Positions 1 through 11,549 of a stretch of 64,000 nucleotides of DNA are shown here, piece after piece. Under the pieces are notes generated by a model. The model ran no database searches. It was given only the letters and a program-made list of their open reading frames with translations, and was not told the DNA's origin. The position numbers and the translations under genes are program-made. Source of the DNA: Chalara sp. BL73 (Eukaryota > Ascomycota > Leotiomycetes > Helotiales); assembly GCA_918026815.1 (NCBI GenBank), contig CAKJVC010000001.1, positions 402,684 through 466,683 on the forward strand, read 5' to 3'. Within the stretch, counting starts at the first letter, position 1. Every line of letters starts with the position of its first letter.

Positions 1-559
1 ATCTGAACCTTCGCATTGTCAATCAAGCCATATGACGCCAGAACAAGGTATTGGAGGTGGTTGGGGCTGCAGCTGGTTCTGCGACTGAAAGATGCGGCCA
101 TCTGCATAAGAGAGCCCGGACCCGTTGAAACACTTTGCGAACTTGCTGGGCAGCTGTCCCAGCTACCAAAGGTATAATCAACATCCCCCCCTCCTCTCCA
201 CCAAAAAAAAGCCGAAAGAAGACCAAGTTATAGTTAGTGGGACTTCATCCCTTTGAAAAACCGTGGATACTCCCTCAAATGCCCTTGAAGGTGTTGAATC
301 TGTCAAATTACGACCACTACAGAGTTTATTGGCTAATTCAACAATGCAAACTTGAATAAACTCGGATATTCTGGTATGTTGCCAGCTGATAAAGACTCGA
401 ACACTGCTAACACAGGTAGCCTTACCAATTGTAAATTCCGATGATGACGAGGATGAAAGCCCCATACCCCCGCTCGAATTTCGCTTTGAAAAAAGCACAC
501 CTATGAGTTACATCTCGCGCATCGGAAATATTGGAAACCCACCGAGTGGAAGGGATTGA
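1..559 (+). CDS. possible 3' exons of a gene entering from the left edge
   Basis: Tentative. A phase-0 open stretch runs to base 171 and ends CAG CTA CCA AAG just before a GTATAA donor. A second open stretch, 416-559, reads from GTA GCC TTA to a TGA and encodes an acidic, proline-containing tail (NSDDDEDESPIPPLEF, then PMSYISRIGNIGNPPSGRD). Bases 374-415 have near-perfect fungal intron signals (GTATGT donor, CTGCTAAC branch site, ACAG acceptor, 42 nt). Both open stretches are in the same phase, so one intron over 172-415, or two introns with a small exon between, would join them. The exon just upstream of 374 is closed by a TGA in the needed frame, which favours the single longer intron or means the model is wrong. 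The family is not recognised and the start would lie outside the window. Confidence 0.25.
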
Positions 560-787
560 ACTTGATTACTTTGAAGGAAGACTTGTATGCATGTGAAATG
601 ACTTGAATACCGTCTTTGATTTAGCGTCGATTGCTGATCTACAATTTAAAGGGTCAATCTTAGGACCCACTGCCAACAATTAATCCCTTCATCGCAACAT
701 GTGTCTGGACATGAACCATTTTTTAAATAGAATAAGAAGTAAATATACTTCAATAGAAAGTAAGTCTATGAATTGTTTCACAATTAA

Positions 788-1640
788 TTAAACATTGACG
801 AGCATACTGTAAAGTGGAAGAGTGATAACCATGTCACACGTCGGCCCTTCATTTCTCGGCGGTAGAGACCAGATGATTGTAACTAACCAATGAATTATAC
901 CTTTGGAATGAGGAGTCATGACTGATTCCTGAACAGAGAGCAAGTATGTTTTGTCTCTGCTACGTTTCTGTACAGCTATGCTAAGGGTTAGAACAAGAAC
1001 AATGCTTCTCGCGGCCACCCGGCTAATAACATTGTAATTGGCCGCATCTTTGGGTATGTCTAAAAAGGCGTTAAATATATAAGCAATCACTCATAAACTC
1101 AAAGTCGTCCTATTAGACGCGGCAAGTTTCCAGTAAAGCGGTTCGCTTAAGATGGAGCAAACGGGGAACCCCCTGCCTGGCTGATCGCGAAGGGAATATT
1201 CTATACTTGATTAGAGTTCTTACCTGTGGGGAATGAAAACCAGAGCCATGAGGCATTGCACCATTCAGCTATATTCAAGAAATCTTGACTATCTTACAAG
1301 AGCAAGCAATGTTGATATGTTTCTTTCTTAAAGTTCTGTTGACCACCTGTAGCGGAATACCATTGGGGGTACTGTGTGTTCCAAAGGCCGGAAAGGAGCT
1401 ATGGCGTAAGCACACACCTGGATCTGGGGTCCCCAGGAGTGGATCATTCGAGCCAGTTCCCTGATCTGCTGGTATGTGCATATAACACAGACTCATTTTG
1501 CGAGGGCGGTTACAATAGTTTCTTTTTCTAGGAGCCGGTAAGAGTGAAAGGATCGCATCTACAAAAAGATGTTGAATAATGGCCATGATGAAACCATTGA
1601 ACCACGTGCTTTGAATATATCTCCATGTTGCAAATAATAT
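788..1640 (-). pseudogene. possible decayed ABC-C (MRP-type) transporter N-terminus
   Basis: Weak call. Reading the minus strand, around 1540-1640 there is FNGFIMAI...VDAILSLLPAP, which resembles the opening of TMD0 in fungal ABC-C transporters. About 165 codons later (788-1090) comes LDIPK...SRVAARSIVLVLTLS followed by VQKRS...YLLS and SKGIIHWL. This resembles the family's LFDIxRxRTLWL / LVLExxEKRS / PEExSGIFxRxxFWWL region in the right order and at about the right spacing. The link between the two blocks is interrupted by stops and no nucleotide-binding domain follows. It may be a RIP-degraded or truncated copy, or chance similarity of hydrophobic sequence. Confidence 0.22.
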
Positions 1641-1749
1641 GATATCAAGTAATTTCAGACTACTCCTGAGCCCATAAGTTACACCATTAACCAAAAAGAT
1701 CCTCAGATACGTAAACCTTGATAACGATAGTCCCTCAGTTATTAACAAG

Positions 1750-4700
1750 AGTAAGAGTTAAATGCAATAAAACCTTCAAACATAGCTAAAATTTTCACTT
1801 TTTTTGCCACGACCTCCAGTGACGTAGAGGGGCCTTAGAGCGCGGCAGCCACTCTAGAGCATAGTTCGCGAAGTAGCTATTAAGGAGCGGTTCGGATTTG
1901 ACTTTTCCTGTTCTTTTCTTGTAGCCCTTCGGCGGCGTAGCATTGATATTTCAGACACTAGCACGGAAGCTAGTTTCTTATAAACTATGGAATCATCGGT
2001 TAGGTTTTCCGTATTTGGATCTGTAATTACATTTCACTGGGCGAGCCCGCCGCTGAATTTTTAGACAGGATGATGGTCCATGTTGGAGCACACCAGCGTT
2101 GTGGTCGAGGCTAGGGAGAGCCATCGCCCAAGCCTAAATTGATGGTAATACAAACAGAAACTCATTTGCATACAATCTAGGGCAGGCCTCTGCCAAACAC
2201 TAGCAAATACGCACCTGGTGAGAGATCATTGAATCAGCCCGCACGGTGTTAGACACGGCCGGGATTACATCTCCCAGCTATTCCAAATTACGTAAACCCA
2301 TTTATTGCGTGCATTCTTGCTTAACAAATTAATAAGGTCTTATTTTATAAAAGAAATCTTAGAGCCAACACTGTCGATAAAATGAGTATACTTCCTCTAT
2401 ATTTCAAAGATTGCTATGTGACTTGAGCCACACAAGCTCGGTTGGCTTTTGAGCCATGCTAACTACCGGCCAAAAGGACGTCTTAAGTTCTAAATCCAAA
2501 TTAAAGCAAGATGGTGCTAGAAACGCTCGCGGTGGGCGAAAATAGGTAGCGAAAAACAAGAATGAGCCATATTTGGTCCGTGATTGAAAAGACGTCCGAA
2601 ACCGCAACTAGTCATTTTTGCCGACAATAAATTTCCGCTACAGGATATAGACCTTAGAATGCAAAATCTTCTGTGTTCTAATGTATTTTAATCTCGCACC
2701 CAGATTACGATATTGTGTTCTGTAAAGTCACTAAACTTTAAGTCCACGAAGAAAGAGGAAAGGGAAGTTCCGATGCGTCTCGTGCCTACTACACTTGCAG
2801 CATCCTGGGCTTCCGGTTACCTTTTCAGATGGCAACTGTACTATAGGGATATTAGGTGGGCTGATAGAGATCTTGAGAATTAATTACAGGGTTGAATTCC
2901 ACGTGTAAACCATAGTCAGTGTCCTATTATTTTCTAGTCTCGCAAGGCGCCACGCTTGAAGACCTTGGGATGTACCTGCCGTGGCATCTACACATGGCCC
3001 GTGATATCACTCAGAGCAATGGAAGTAACAACAGTGCAGCCGCATCAGAGACTCATGAGTTAGCAGCTTCCCTACTCCTCCCTCTCTTCTTCTCTCACAA
3101 CATAACAACAAGATAACAGCGGCATTGACATCTTCTTTCTCTAACAATAGCTTTGCTCCCCAGACATAGACGGAGTACTACTCCGATAATCCGTGGTTTC
3201 CAACTTCTTTCTGGTCTTTCCTCATTGCCAGACACGAGTGCGGTGCTGCTCTTTTGGTGCCCAAGCCCAGTATACAGCCAATGCCTAACAGTCCTGACCT
3301 CGCGAGATGTAGTATACCATCATGACTCAGACATTTTGATTTTTATTCATCACTGCGCAGTGGTACGTAAAATCTCTTTCAAATGGACTCCGTTGCATTA
3401 AACCCCGCAACATGTCTACCCACTGGGCAAATCAATCTCTTTGTGGTACCTAGTAGTCCTAGATCAAATCCCCACGACTGTCCGTAGCACTGCTAAAGGC
3501 ACTGCCGAAGCAATCTTTGGACGCCGGAATGCTGGGGTACAAACAAGTATAAGACGTCAGCCTAGGCTGACGCACGTCCCTTCAGAACGAACTTTGGGAG
3601 TTCTCAATTCTCTGCTCACCCATCGGGGCTCAGTCCATCGTCATCACAGCCCTCTGGAGCCGTCGAATTCCCCCCAAAACACCACCATCGAAGTGCAAAA
3701 CCTCGACATAGACACTCTCAAAGCACTCTCAAACGCTTCTTCAACAGTTTAAGCAAATCCTCAAGGATATATAACCAGAGGTTTCAACCATATCGATAAA
3801 CACGCTCAGAAAATGTTGGAGGTCACTCGACTTGAACATCTGCATCACTTGATATTCTTCGGCATTCAGCCGTTGATTGATAATATATGGTGAGTACAAT
3901 TGGATCTGATCAAGGACTATCTGCAACTCAGGGCCCGTGTCGCAGAACTCCATATATAAACAGCAAAGTAAACCAGACAAAGAACAGCAAGAATGCAATG
4001 GACACCACCACCGAGGTGAGTCAGACAGCCTCTTCGATTCTCAGACCAAGATATCTGACCTAAGTTAACAAGCATTGATACTCCGCACCTCTGTAGTCGT
4101 TTCTACCGGCTCCACAGTAGCCCCTGACTGTCTCACGAAAGTCGCAACATCTTCGCAGTGAACAAGGATTTGCAGGATGATGGTAATGATGGTAGAGTTT
4201 TGTGATACACCTTAGGCGCACCACATAAGTATGAGAGACTTAGATGGTGCTGCAGAGATGCGACGAAAACCAAATAGAATTCTCTGGAAGAGGCCTTTCA
4301 TGAGCTGATTCTCACATTGGGGTTGGCTTAGCGGTTGAGCAGTGGGGCAGGTGGGCAAACAATATTCCTCAGAGTGAAGAAGACAAGGAGAATCAAACTA
4401 TTTATGCAAAAATGTTCCGACTTTTCGTTGTTAATTGTTGGGAACTAGGCTTCTAGTGGATGGCAGGACAAGGATAGGCTTTGGTTGAGAAGGGGGGATG
4501 ACAGGATGCTTTATTTAGGCACCAACATAGGCGGGTATGCTTAAAAGTGAGCCAAAAAGTACTTAGCACAATAGTAGGTTACTGTTGAAATAGAACTGTT
4601 AGGCTGAAGCAATTGTGAATACTTAAATGCTAAATCTTATTCATAAAGTTTTACTAAATTGATGCTAACGCAACCTATTTTTGAGTCAAACTATAGACTC

Positions 4701-7700
4701 AAACGACCAATTATCTTTAACAACCTTAACCCAAGTTAACCTGCCTTCCTTCCTCAACCACATAGGTGGAAATGGAGACTCTCAGAAACTCGGCTTCGAG
4801 CGAGAGCGACTTTTCGACTGAATTAACCGCGTTAGTGAAATCTAGCACATCTAGTATACAAGAACATACACTCGCACATATCACGACTGTACTCTTCGGT
4901 TTGACAAACTTGCGAGGCTGAAGCAACATAAGCGGGAGAGCCATTAGAGTTCCACATTAATAGGGACACTATTAATATTTGTGGGTTGATTTCAAGTTAT
5001 TAATAAGAGGCTAGGGTGTGCTTGCCGAGAACACAAACGGCAAAACGTCATAATATAGCACTTTATATGTTGCCTCACCCAATCCCTTCTGACTAACCGC
5101 TAGGTACAGGAGGCTTTAGAGCACGACAGCAGTTATGGAAGCTCTGGCAACCATTCAGTAATCCCGTTGGTGCCCCCAAGAAGCTCCTTTTCAAGCTTAA
5201 AATGCTTAGAGCTTAAGCTACCAAGACTGTGCTTATTGTGACACCCTTGCCTTTCATTGGTGTACCGTTTGCCTTATTCTAGGTAGCCTACATGTCCATA
5301 AATCCACTAATCGGACCGATCTGAGCGATTGGAGAAATTACCTCGTAGTAAAGTCAAAAGCACACCAGCGACGCATCTCTGAGACACTAAGCTGACCGAA
5401 AAGACTCAGTGCTAGGTCGTAGCAAACTAGCTAAATCTAGATTCTCACAGATGCCCACAGAATTCTATATAAATCTCGGCATTGCCTAGCTCGAATTCAT
5501 TCCGCTCTCTGTAGATTAGCACAAAACTCCTCCGAGGTGTGGCTTACAACAGACGAAAGTCTCAGTGGCTGCTTCAGCTACAATATCTTTCTATTCCCGG
5601 GTATACTTCCTCCTCTCGAACCTGTACAAATACGTACTGATCTTACCTCTGTGCGGCTAGTCCACTCCGTTTCGCCTACATGTGTTATCCTATTCAGCTT
5701 CTGCTAGAGTCCAGAAATCGACAGCGAACGGCAACTCCCACCACACCGATCACCACATATCTGTTTATGCCGAGGGCAGTTTGGTCATTGGTAGTCTGTG
5801 TTCATTTAGCCTCGAAATATTGGCCTGAAGGTTTGTGGCTGTCACTAACAATCAGCTACAAGGCTACCCGATTTGCATGCCTTAAGAGTCGGCATCCAGA
5901 CGATTGAGTCTTATGCATTGCTTTCGAGCCGGAAGTGAGTCTCTAATACACATGACAGGCCGTATATCGCCGGCTGAGCTCGCTTTGTATAGACTTCGTA
6001 GTTTGTCCGGTGTCTCGCTGCTATGTTGCCTCGCACATCCCGCAAAATCTCCAACCTGCCCCTGAAGCTTCCGCCATCCCATCGTTTGACCTATTTAGTG
6101 AAGGCCGCTAATGTGTTCTCAAGGATAGGAGGGAGGCGGGGATTCGTGCCCGTGTTTAGAGTGGAATTATCTTGAAACATGCTGGTGTTCGCCTCAGCGA
6201 CAGTTGTGGGCAGTTCCATGCCAAAGGGGTACGGATGGTGCGTATTTTACTATTAATATTGATAAATAGATTGCATACTATAGTTCTCAACAATCGCTTT
6301 CCGACTGTGCCCAAACCTGTGTTGTACCAATCACTTTGTGGTGGGCTTTTGTTGGTCAGAAGATTTAGTTCTAGCAGGAGCTTGCATACTAAAGAGAGTT
6401 AAAAAGAACAAAGCCTATCAACGCCTTGACCATTTGGTGGTAGCAAGCAGGTACCTCTTGTGGACCTCTTTGGCAGATGGAGTTTATGGAGCTTGCATCC
6501 GATTCGGGGAACAAACATTTTGACGGCACTCCGGGGATCAGCACTCCGATCATTGACAATATTTTGGAAAACCCAAGGCAGATATAATTATTCGGAAGCA
6601 ATTTCTAGCAATTATATTGATTGAATGCATCGAGGTCTATATCGGGGCCTGAGCCTGTGTCCATCCACAAGAATCCTCCGTCCTCAAAAACGGCATTTAA
6701 CCAGCCCAAAAAAATACGCCAAATGCTTCGCAAATGTTTCTGTTTCTCCTTCAATCCCCAGCATATAGCCTGAAGCTTAATGAAAAAAAAATTCCACGGA
6801 GGAGTGGGGTTTCCAAAGATTTGTTATGAGCAGATCACCGTCGAAAGGCTTCACCACAAGAAAAGAAAAAGGTGCTTTGTACACTGTCAGTGAGCCTCTC
6901 TGGCAGTTTGAATCTAAAAAGTATGCCATCCCGAAGGACAAGCTGGGATGTAAACTAGCAGGGGGTCTGATGCTCTCTTGAGCGACATCTTTCCCATGGC
7001 GGACCCGGTGCTTGGCACACGAGGTCCAGTATGAAGAAGAAAAGAAAAAGAGGAGGAAATCAGAAGGAGGAAGGATATATATATATCCTGGCAGATGACT
7101 AGCAGTTGCCAGGGATTTTGAACTCCGGATCGTTACTCTTGGTAGGAAGGAGACGAGAAGGTACGGTGAAGGGAAGGAAGCAACTTGGCAAGCGCTGCAT
7201 CAAGCCTCAAGTGGCTTGATAACGGAGAAAGGATCTGGAGAAGAAATAGGCCAAAGAGCCTGACACCAGGCCACTGCCGGCTGTACCTCATGTATTCAAG
7301 CTGACACAAATTCGATACCAGCAGAGCTCAGAATGGACATCAGCAGGGACTATCGGATATCGAACAGCGAATCTTAAGTTCGAGTTAACTTCTTCAAGGT
7401 TATAAACCTGCCTAATGGTGTATCGAGAGACTACGGCTTCAATTACTTCTGAAGGAACGGCCGTCTGTAGAGACTGCATCCTCCCTCTACTTGATCAAGG
7501 TCCAGGCTTTCGCGGCTGGAAAAGGGTGATAAGGTATTACGACTGAAGGTGTACTGTGAACGAACGCATTTTGATTGTGGTTGGAGCCTAGCTTCTTCAT
7601 CTATCTGAGCCCATCTTCCTCTCAGCTGTTTCAGATGGAGCATGATATACAATCCGTTTGGACTCATCTCTCGTATCACATTAACATGTCCTCTACGTCA

Positions 7701-8340
7701 ACTCGCATCTGCAGTCAAACCCAGCAACCCCCATAGCAATAATTTATCTCGTTCAGTCACCGCTCTTTCCATGAGTAGCTGAGTTTTGAAACAATATGGA
7801 TCCTGATATTCACTGCGCCTTGAGAAAGCTAGTTCATGTCGTTGTGTGCTTTACTTTCTGCTTGTGCCTATGTGCTGCCCAGAATAGCGCAGGTCGGTAT
7901 TTTGACCATATTAATCTCCACTAGGACCTGCTATATTTCTAATCGGTCTTTCGCTCGTAGAGGCGCCACAATCTAAAGGCTTGTTGACGATTGATCCTTG
8001 ATCACTACATCTGGGGCTCGTTTAGCATGAGCGGTGTTCCTTCAATGGACACAGCAGAATGTGCTTTGTATGAAAAATAAGTGGCCTTGGGCACGCTGAA
8101 AGGGTGAACACAAGTCATAATGCCATATTAAAGCATTCAGACAGCGACCGCTTTATTAAACCAGATCTCGATTTGGAGGTCGCCATGTTCCAAATAAGTC
8201 AAACGATTCCCGGCTCCAAGGGCCTCCTGCTGAAGACTCTACAATCAATGATTTGGTATCTTGAATAATTGCTCTACCCAAAGTCCGCCTCGCGTTTAAA
8301 GCAGAAGCAGCCCCTACAGGAGGCGGCACGCCCTAAATTG
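1750..8340. other. gene-poor stretch, no convincing gene
   Basis: About 6.6 kb in which all open frames are short, mostly lack a good ATG and show no recognisable domain. The longest plus-strand frame with some protein-like character is 3441-3752. A purine-rich tract (about 7034-7074) leads into an 18-bp perfect palindrome of alternating AT (7072-7089). Two 23-bp blocks at 1827-1849 and 5108-5130 differ only by transitions. No tRNA-like A/B boxes were seen. Confidence 0.5.
7072..7089. repeat. AT-rich perfect palindrome
   Basis: AGGATATATATATATCCT reads the same on both strands and could form a cruciform. It sits at the end of an A/G-rich tract (about 7034-7074). No gene start lies close by, so a role is unknown. 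Confidence 0.6.
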
Positions 8341-8360
8341 ACCCCGAACGTTAGCGTGGC

Positions 8361-10784
8361 TCATTCTGTATCGACCGCAGAAACAATTTTCCCTCGACTT
8401 ACTTTCTGAGTGATATTGACTCTGTGAGCTGCTAAATCAACGGCTCTCTTTGCAATATCTTGCACTGGTTGCCCACGCGTTGTTGGATTCATTAGCTGTC
8501 TCTTGTATGGGGTGATTATCGCTTGTTTAAGAAGAGGTCGCTGTTTGGAGATATCTATGACGGGAACATTCCTCTGTTCAGGCAGAGGCGGCTCGTTCTT
8601 CACGTTCTGGACAGGCACGATATTCGTCTCTCTAGCGACAGGAAATTCTTTTGTTTTATTTTCTGCAATTTCGAGTGAGGTTGAAATGGCAGCTGTTTGT
8701 CCAATATTGTGTACAATTATATCATGTCCACCACTTTCTTTGACATATGATAAAGATGTGTTTTTTGGCAGCTCCGCCTCATCTCCAATGCAAGCGTTGA
8801 TGGATGCGGTATGTTCCGCAGGATGCCCTGCATTTTCAGGTCCTATGGATCGATTCAAAGCACTGCCCATTTCTGCTAAAGCTGTGCTGGTATTCTCTAA
8901 ATTAAGCTTTGTGTCATATTTGTTGTTGCTTTCAAAATAAGATCTTCTTGAACCACTCCAACCATCTGATTCCATTACCTGCCTGCCTGCTTCCGCGCCA
9001 TCTACAGATGGCCGTGAAACTGCGATAACATGTTTATCGGCGATGCTTCTATCGGATAATAGATCATCAATGATTTGATGATCAATTCCTTTATCGTCTG
9101 GCGATGAAGATAAATCCTCCACATGAATATTAGGACGCCTTGCATGAACAGAGTGTTGTAAAGGCGACCTCGTTATAGTTGTGGCTGATAATCGCGCTGA
9201 AGATTTCGATAGTTCAACTGAACTTGTCACCGAATCGTGACTAGAAGACGATTGGCGAGATCGTGTAGATGGTCTACCCATCAACATCATCAACTTAGGT
9301 TGTGGCCTTGGTTTTATTCGTAGCGTAGAAACCGGCCTTTCTGTTGTGCGTTTTGCTGCTTCATTATGGATTGAGTTATATTGTAAGGCAGGAGCTTTTC
9401 GAGTTGCTTGTAGTGGCGAAGAAGAAAACGGCTCCGCAAATAAGTCCAACCCTGCTGATGCATTGCTGACAGTCGACTGTTTCCGTGGCTGCATAGTGTT
9501 GAGCTTATTCGCTGGCGACTGTGGAGTTAGGCTCTGGTGAGTCTGGTTCGATATTAATTCTGGCGCTGGTTGTATTTCGTGAGGTGTATCGATACGACTA
9601 CCACGTCGATTGTCGCTTGATCTCGACACAGGCTCATGGCCCAAACATGTGTGGCCTTTAGGAGACAAGAGAGGCCGTTGAATCTCGGAAGAGCCAGTCT
9701 TCACATGCTCTGATCCTTTGATGGTTGCCTTTTGTTTCGCATTCCATACAGATGATATTGAATCAATGGATTTTGGGTTTTCTTCTGTAGATGCTGTATT
9801 TCTAATAGCATTCGATGCAATAGTAGATGGTCCAAGGCTCAGAACTGCTCCAGTAAGATTGCTGGCATAAGTACTTCGCGGCTGGGGATATCTAAAAGTG
9901 TTGACGGCATTGGTCAGAAATATGCAATGTGATCATCTGAACAGTCGTATTGCAACTGACCTATCAAGGTTTCGCTCCAATACATCAACATGAGGACCTA
10001 ATCCTACGTCGACACCGCCATTATTACGCCCTTTCTCAATAATTCTTTGCTCATCCATGGTAACATCGATCACCTGGGCTGCAGCGCGCTGAATACTAGA
10101 CCTAAATGGCTCATACCGAATGCTTGCTGCACTATTAGGTCTTTGCGATCCTAGGTGCAAGGCGGTACCAGTAAGAGTTTGCGCATATCCACCCCGACTG
10201 ATTGTGGATTCGCTTCTCTTCTGTCGTTTTGCAGGTCTATTGATGGCATTCTCATCCTGTTTATCCAGTTGTTTTTGATCGAATGGGGAAACATTCGATA
10301 TCATTGCTCTGCCATAATGGCCAGAAGGAGTTCCAATTACAGCATGCAATGGCTTCCGTTTCAGCAATCCTTCTTCTAAGGTAGCTAGGTTTTTGGCCTG
10401 GGCTCGTAGTGGTGTTGTATTGGCAGCCTTCGCAGCGGCTCTGTCCTCCTTTTCCTTCGCTAGCTTGCCCACAATCTCAGACACATCCTGATCTCTTCTA
10501 CCTGTGCAGTCACCAACTTCTACCTCTATCCCACCTTTATCTAGTCGTAGCTCCTCGCCTTCGGCCAACTCTCCATTTCCCTGCCAATGAGCATTGCCAA
10601 GCAAATTCGACCTTTCATCATAAACCATGATTTTTCTGTTGAATACATGGTATGTGAGTCTTCCATCGTGCCATCGTTTTTGCGCTTTGCGGCGTATATC
10701 TTGCGTGTATAGACAACGGAACTCGAAGACAGGCGCGGTGTTCTGTGTCGGCGGAATCGCAGCTAGAGAGGATGCTTCGTTCAT
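8361..10784 (-). CDS. ZGRF1/Mte1/Dbl2-like protein with N-terminal DUF2439 domain
   Basis: Two exons: 10784-9961 and 9891-8361, with a 69-nt intron (GTCAGT...TTTTAG). This gives about 784 aa; the start is the ATG at 10784. Residues about 18-100 (FEFRCLYTQDIRRKAQKRWH, then DGRLTYHVFNRKIMVYDE and LLGNAHW) match the DUF2439 domain found at the N-terminus of ZGRF1 and of yeast Mte1 / fission yeast Dbl2. These proteins bind the Mph1/FANCM-type helicase at D-loops and replication forks and affect recombination and telomeres. The rest is long, polar and probably disordered, rich in Ser/Thr/Pro. No helicase or GRF zinc finger follows, so it is the Mte1-type short form, not full ZGRF1. It is divergent from the BAR-SH3 gene and its upstream region has an MCB-like ACGCGT. 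The domain call is strong; the exact C-terminal exon end is less sure. Confidence 0.85.
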
Positions 10785-10962
10785 GCTGTGTATCTTTCTC
10801 CTTAGATCTGCTGTGGCTACCTGTCATAGCAACATGTAAATCCGCTCATAATAGAGACCTCTTGTTGCTCAACCATGATCGTTGCTTAGGTATCATCTGA
10901 ATCTGAGCGAAAGTACCGCATCGCCATCAATTGGAGGATTGAAAAAAAGAGGCCAAGGAAAA

Positions 10963-10968
10963 ACGCGT
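10963..10968. promoter_or_regulatory. MCB-like box (ACGCGT)
   Basis: ACGCGT is the MluI cell-cycle box bound by fungal MBF at G1/S genes, which include many replication and repair genes. It lies 179 bp upstream of the ATG of the Mte1-like gene, where such control would make sense. A single 6-bp match is weak evidence on its own. Confidence 0.4.
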
Positions 10969-11008
10969 TCGCGTGTCAACGCCAGATGCGCGCGTTTCTT
11001 GGATTATA

Positions 11009-11016
11009 TCACGTGA
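11009..11016. promoter_or_regulatory. palindromic E-box TCACGTGA
   Basis: An 8-bp palindrome matching the extended CACGTG site bound by Cbf1-type bHLH factors in fungi. It is about 225 bp from the Mte1-like ATG and 530 bp from the BAR-SH3 ATG. Function is inferred from sequence only. Confidence 0.4.
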
Positions 11017-11549
11017 TGTACCATGGTTTTTTAGAAGGTGCCAAGACAAATGACCTCAACCCTTAACTGAGAGTTGAACTTGGAGAAATACAGAGTTGCA
11101 TTTGGAAACGGTTTCTGTATCCTCAATCATGATCAACGGTAAAATAGTGTTTATACACATACCCAATAAATTCACCTGTAGAAATTTGGCAATTTGGTTT
11201 TGAAGAAAAGTCTTGACAGGTGTGGAAGCATTCTCCGCTCTGGAGCCTTACGAAGCTCATTACATCAAAATCCCAGACAGTTTCATAGCAAGCTTCTAGT
11301 TGTGCCGCAAAACAAACCACCTCTATCGGCGTACGAGCATTAGCTATTTGATACATTATGCGAGCATCTGCAAAAACAAAGTCATTGTGTTAGTCATTAT
11401 TGCCAATTCAATAGTCGGACCCGTCCTCCTCAACTTCCCCATCCTACCCCACCAGCGTCTGCTAGGCTAGATCTCCACGATATCAATCATTTTAGACTAG
11501 CAGACAACAGCCACCTTGGGAAAAGTAGCAGAAGAAATCGTCAGACAAA

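Larger units (their letters stand above)
10785..11549. promoter_or_regulatory. shared divergent promoter region
   Basis: This 765-bp gap separates the ATGs of the Mte1-like gene (-) and the BAR-SH3 gene (+). It contains ACGCGT (10963-10968), a nearby run of alternating GC (around 10989) and the palindromic E-box TCACGTGA (11009-11016). A 77-aa minus-strand frame with an ATG (11123-11356) is present but has no recognisable domain and is probably not a gene. Confidence 0.5.

Noticed and set aside
8503..8940. 145-aa plus-strand frame inside the Mte1-like gene
   Set aside because: It is an antisense shadow of the long minus-strand coding exon and has no domain.
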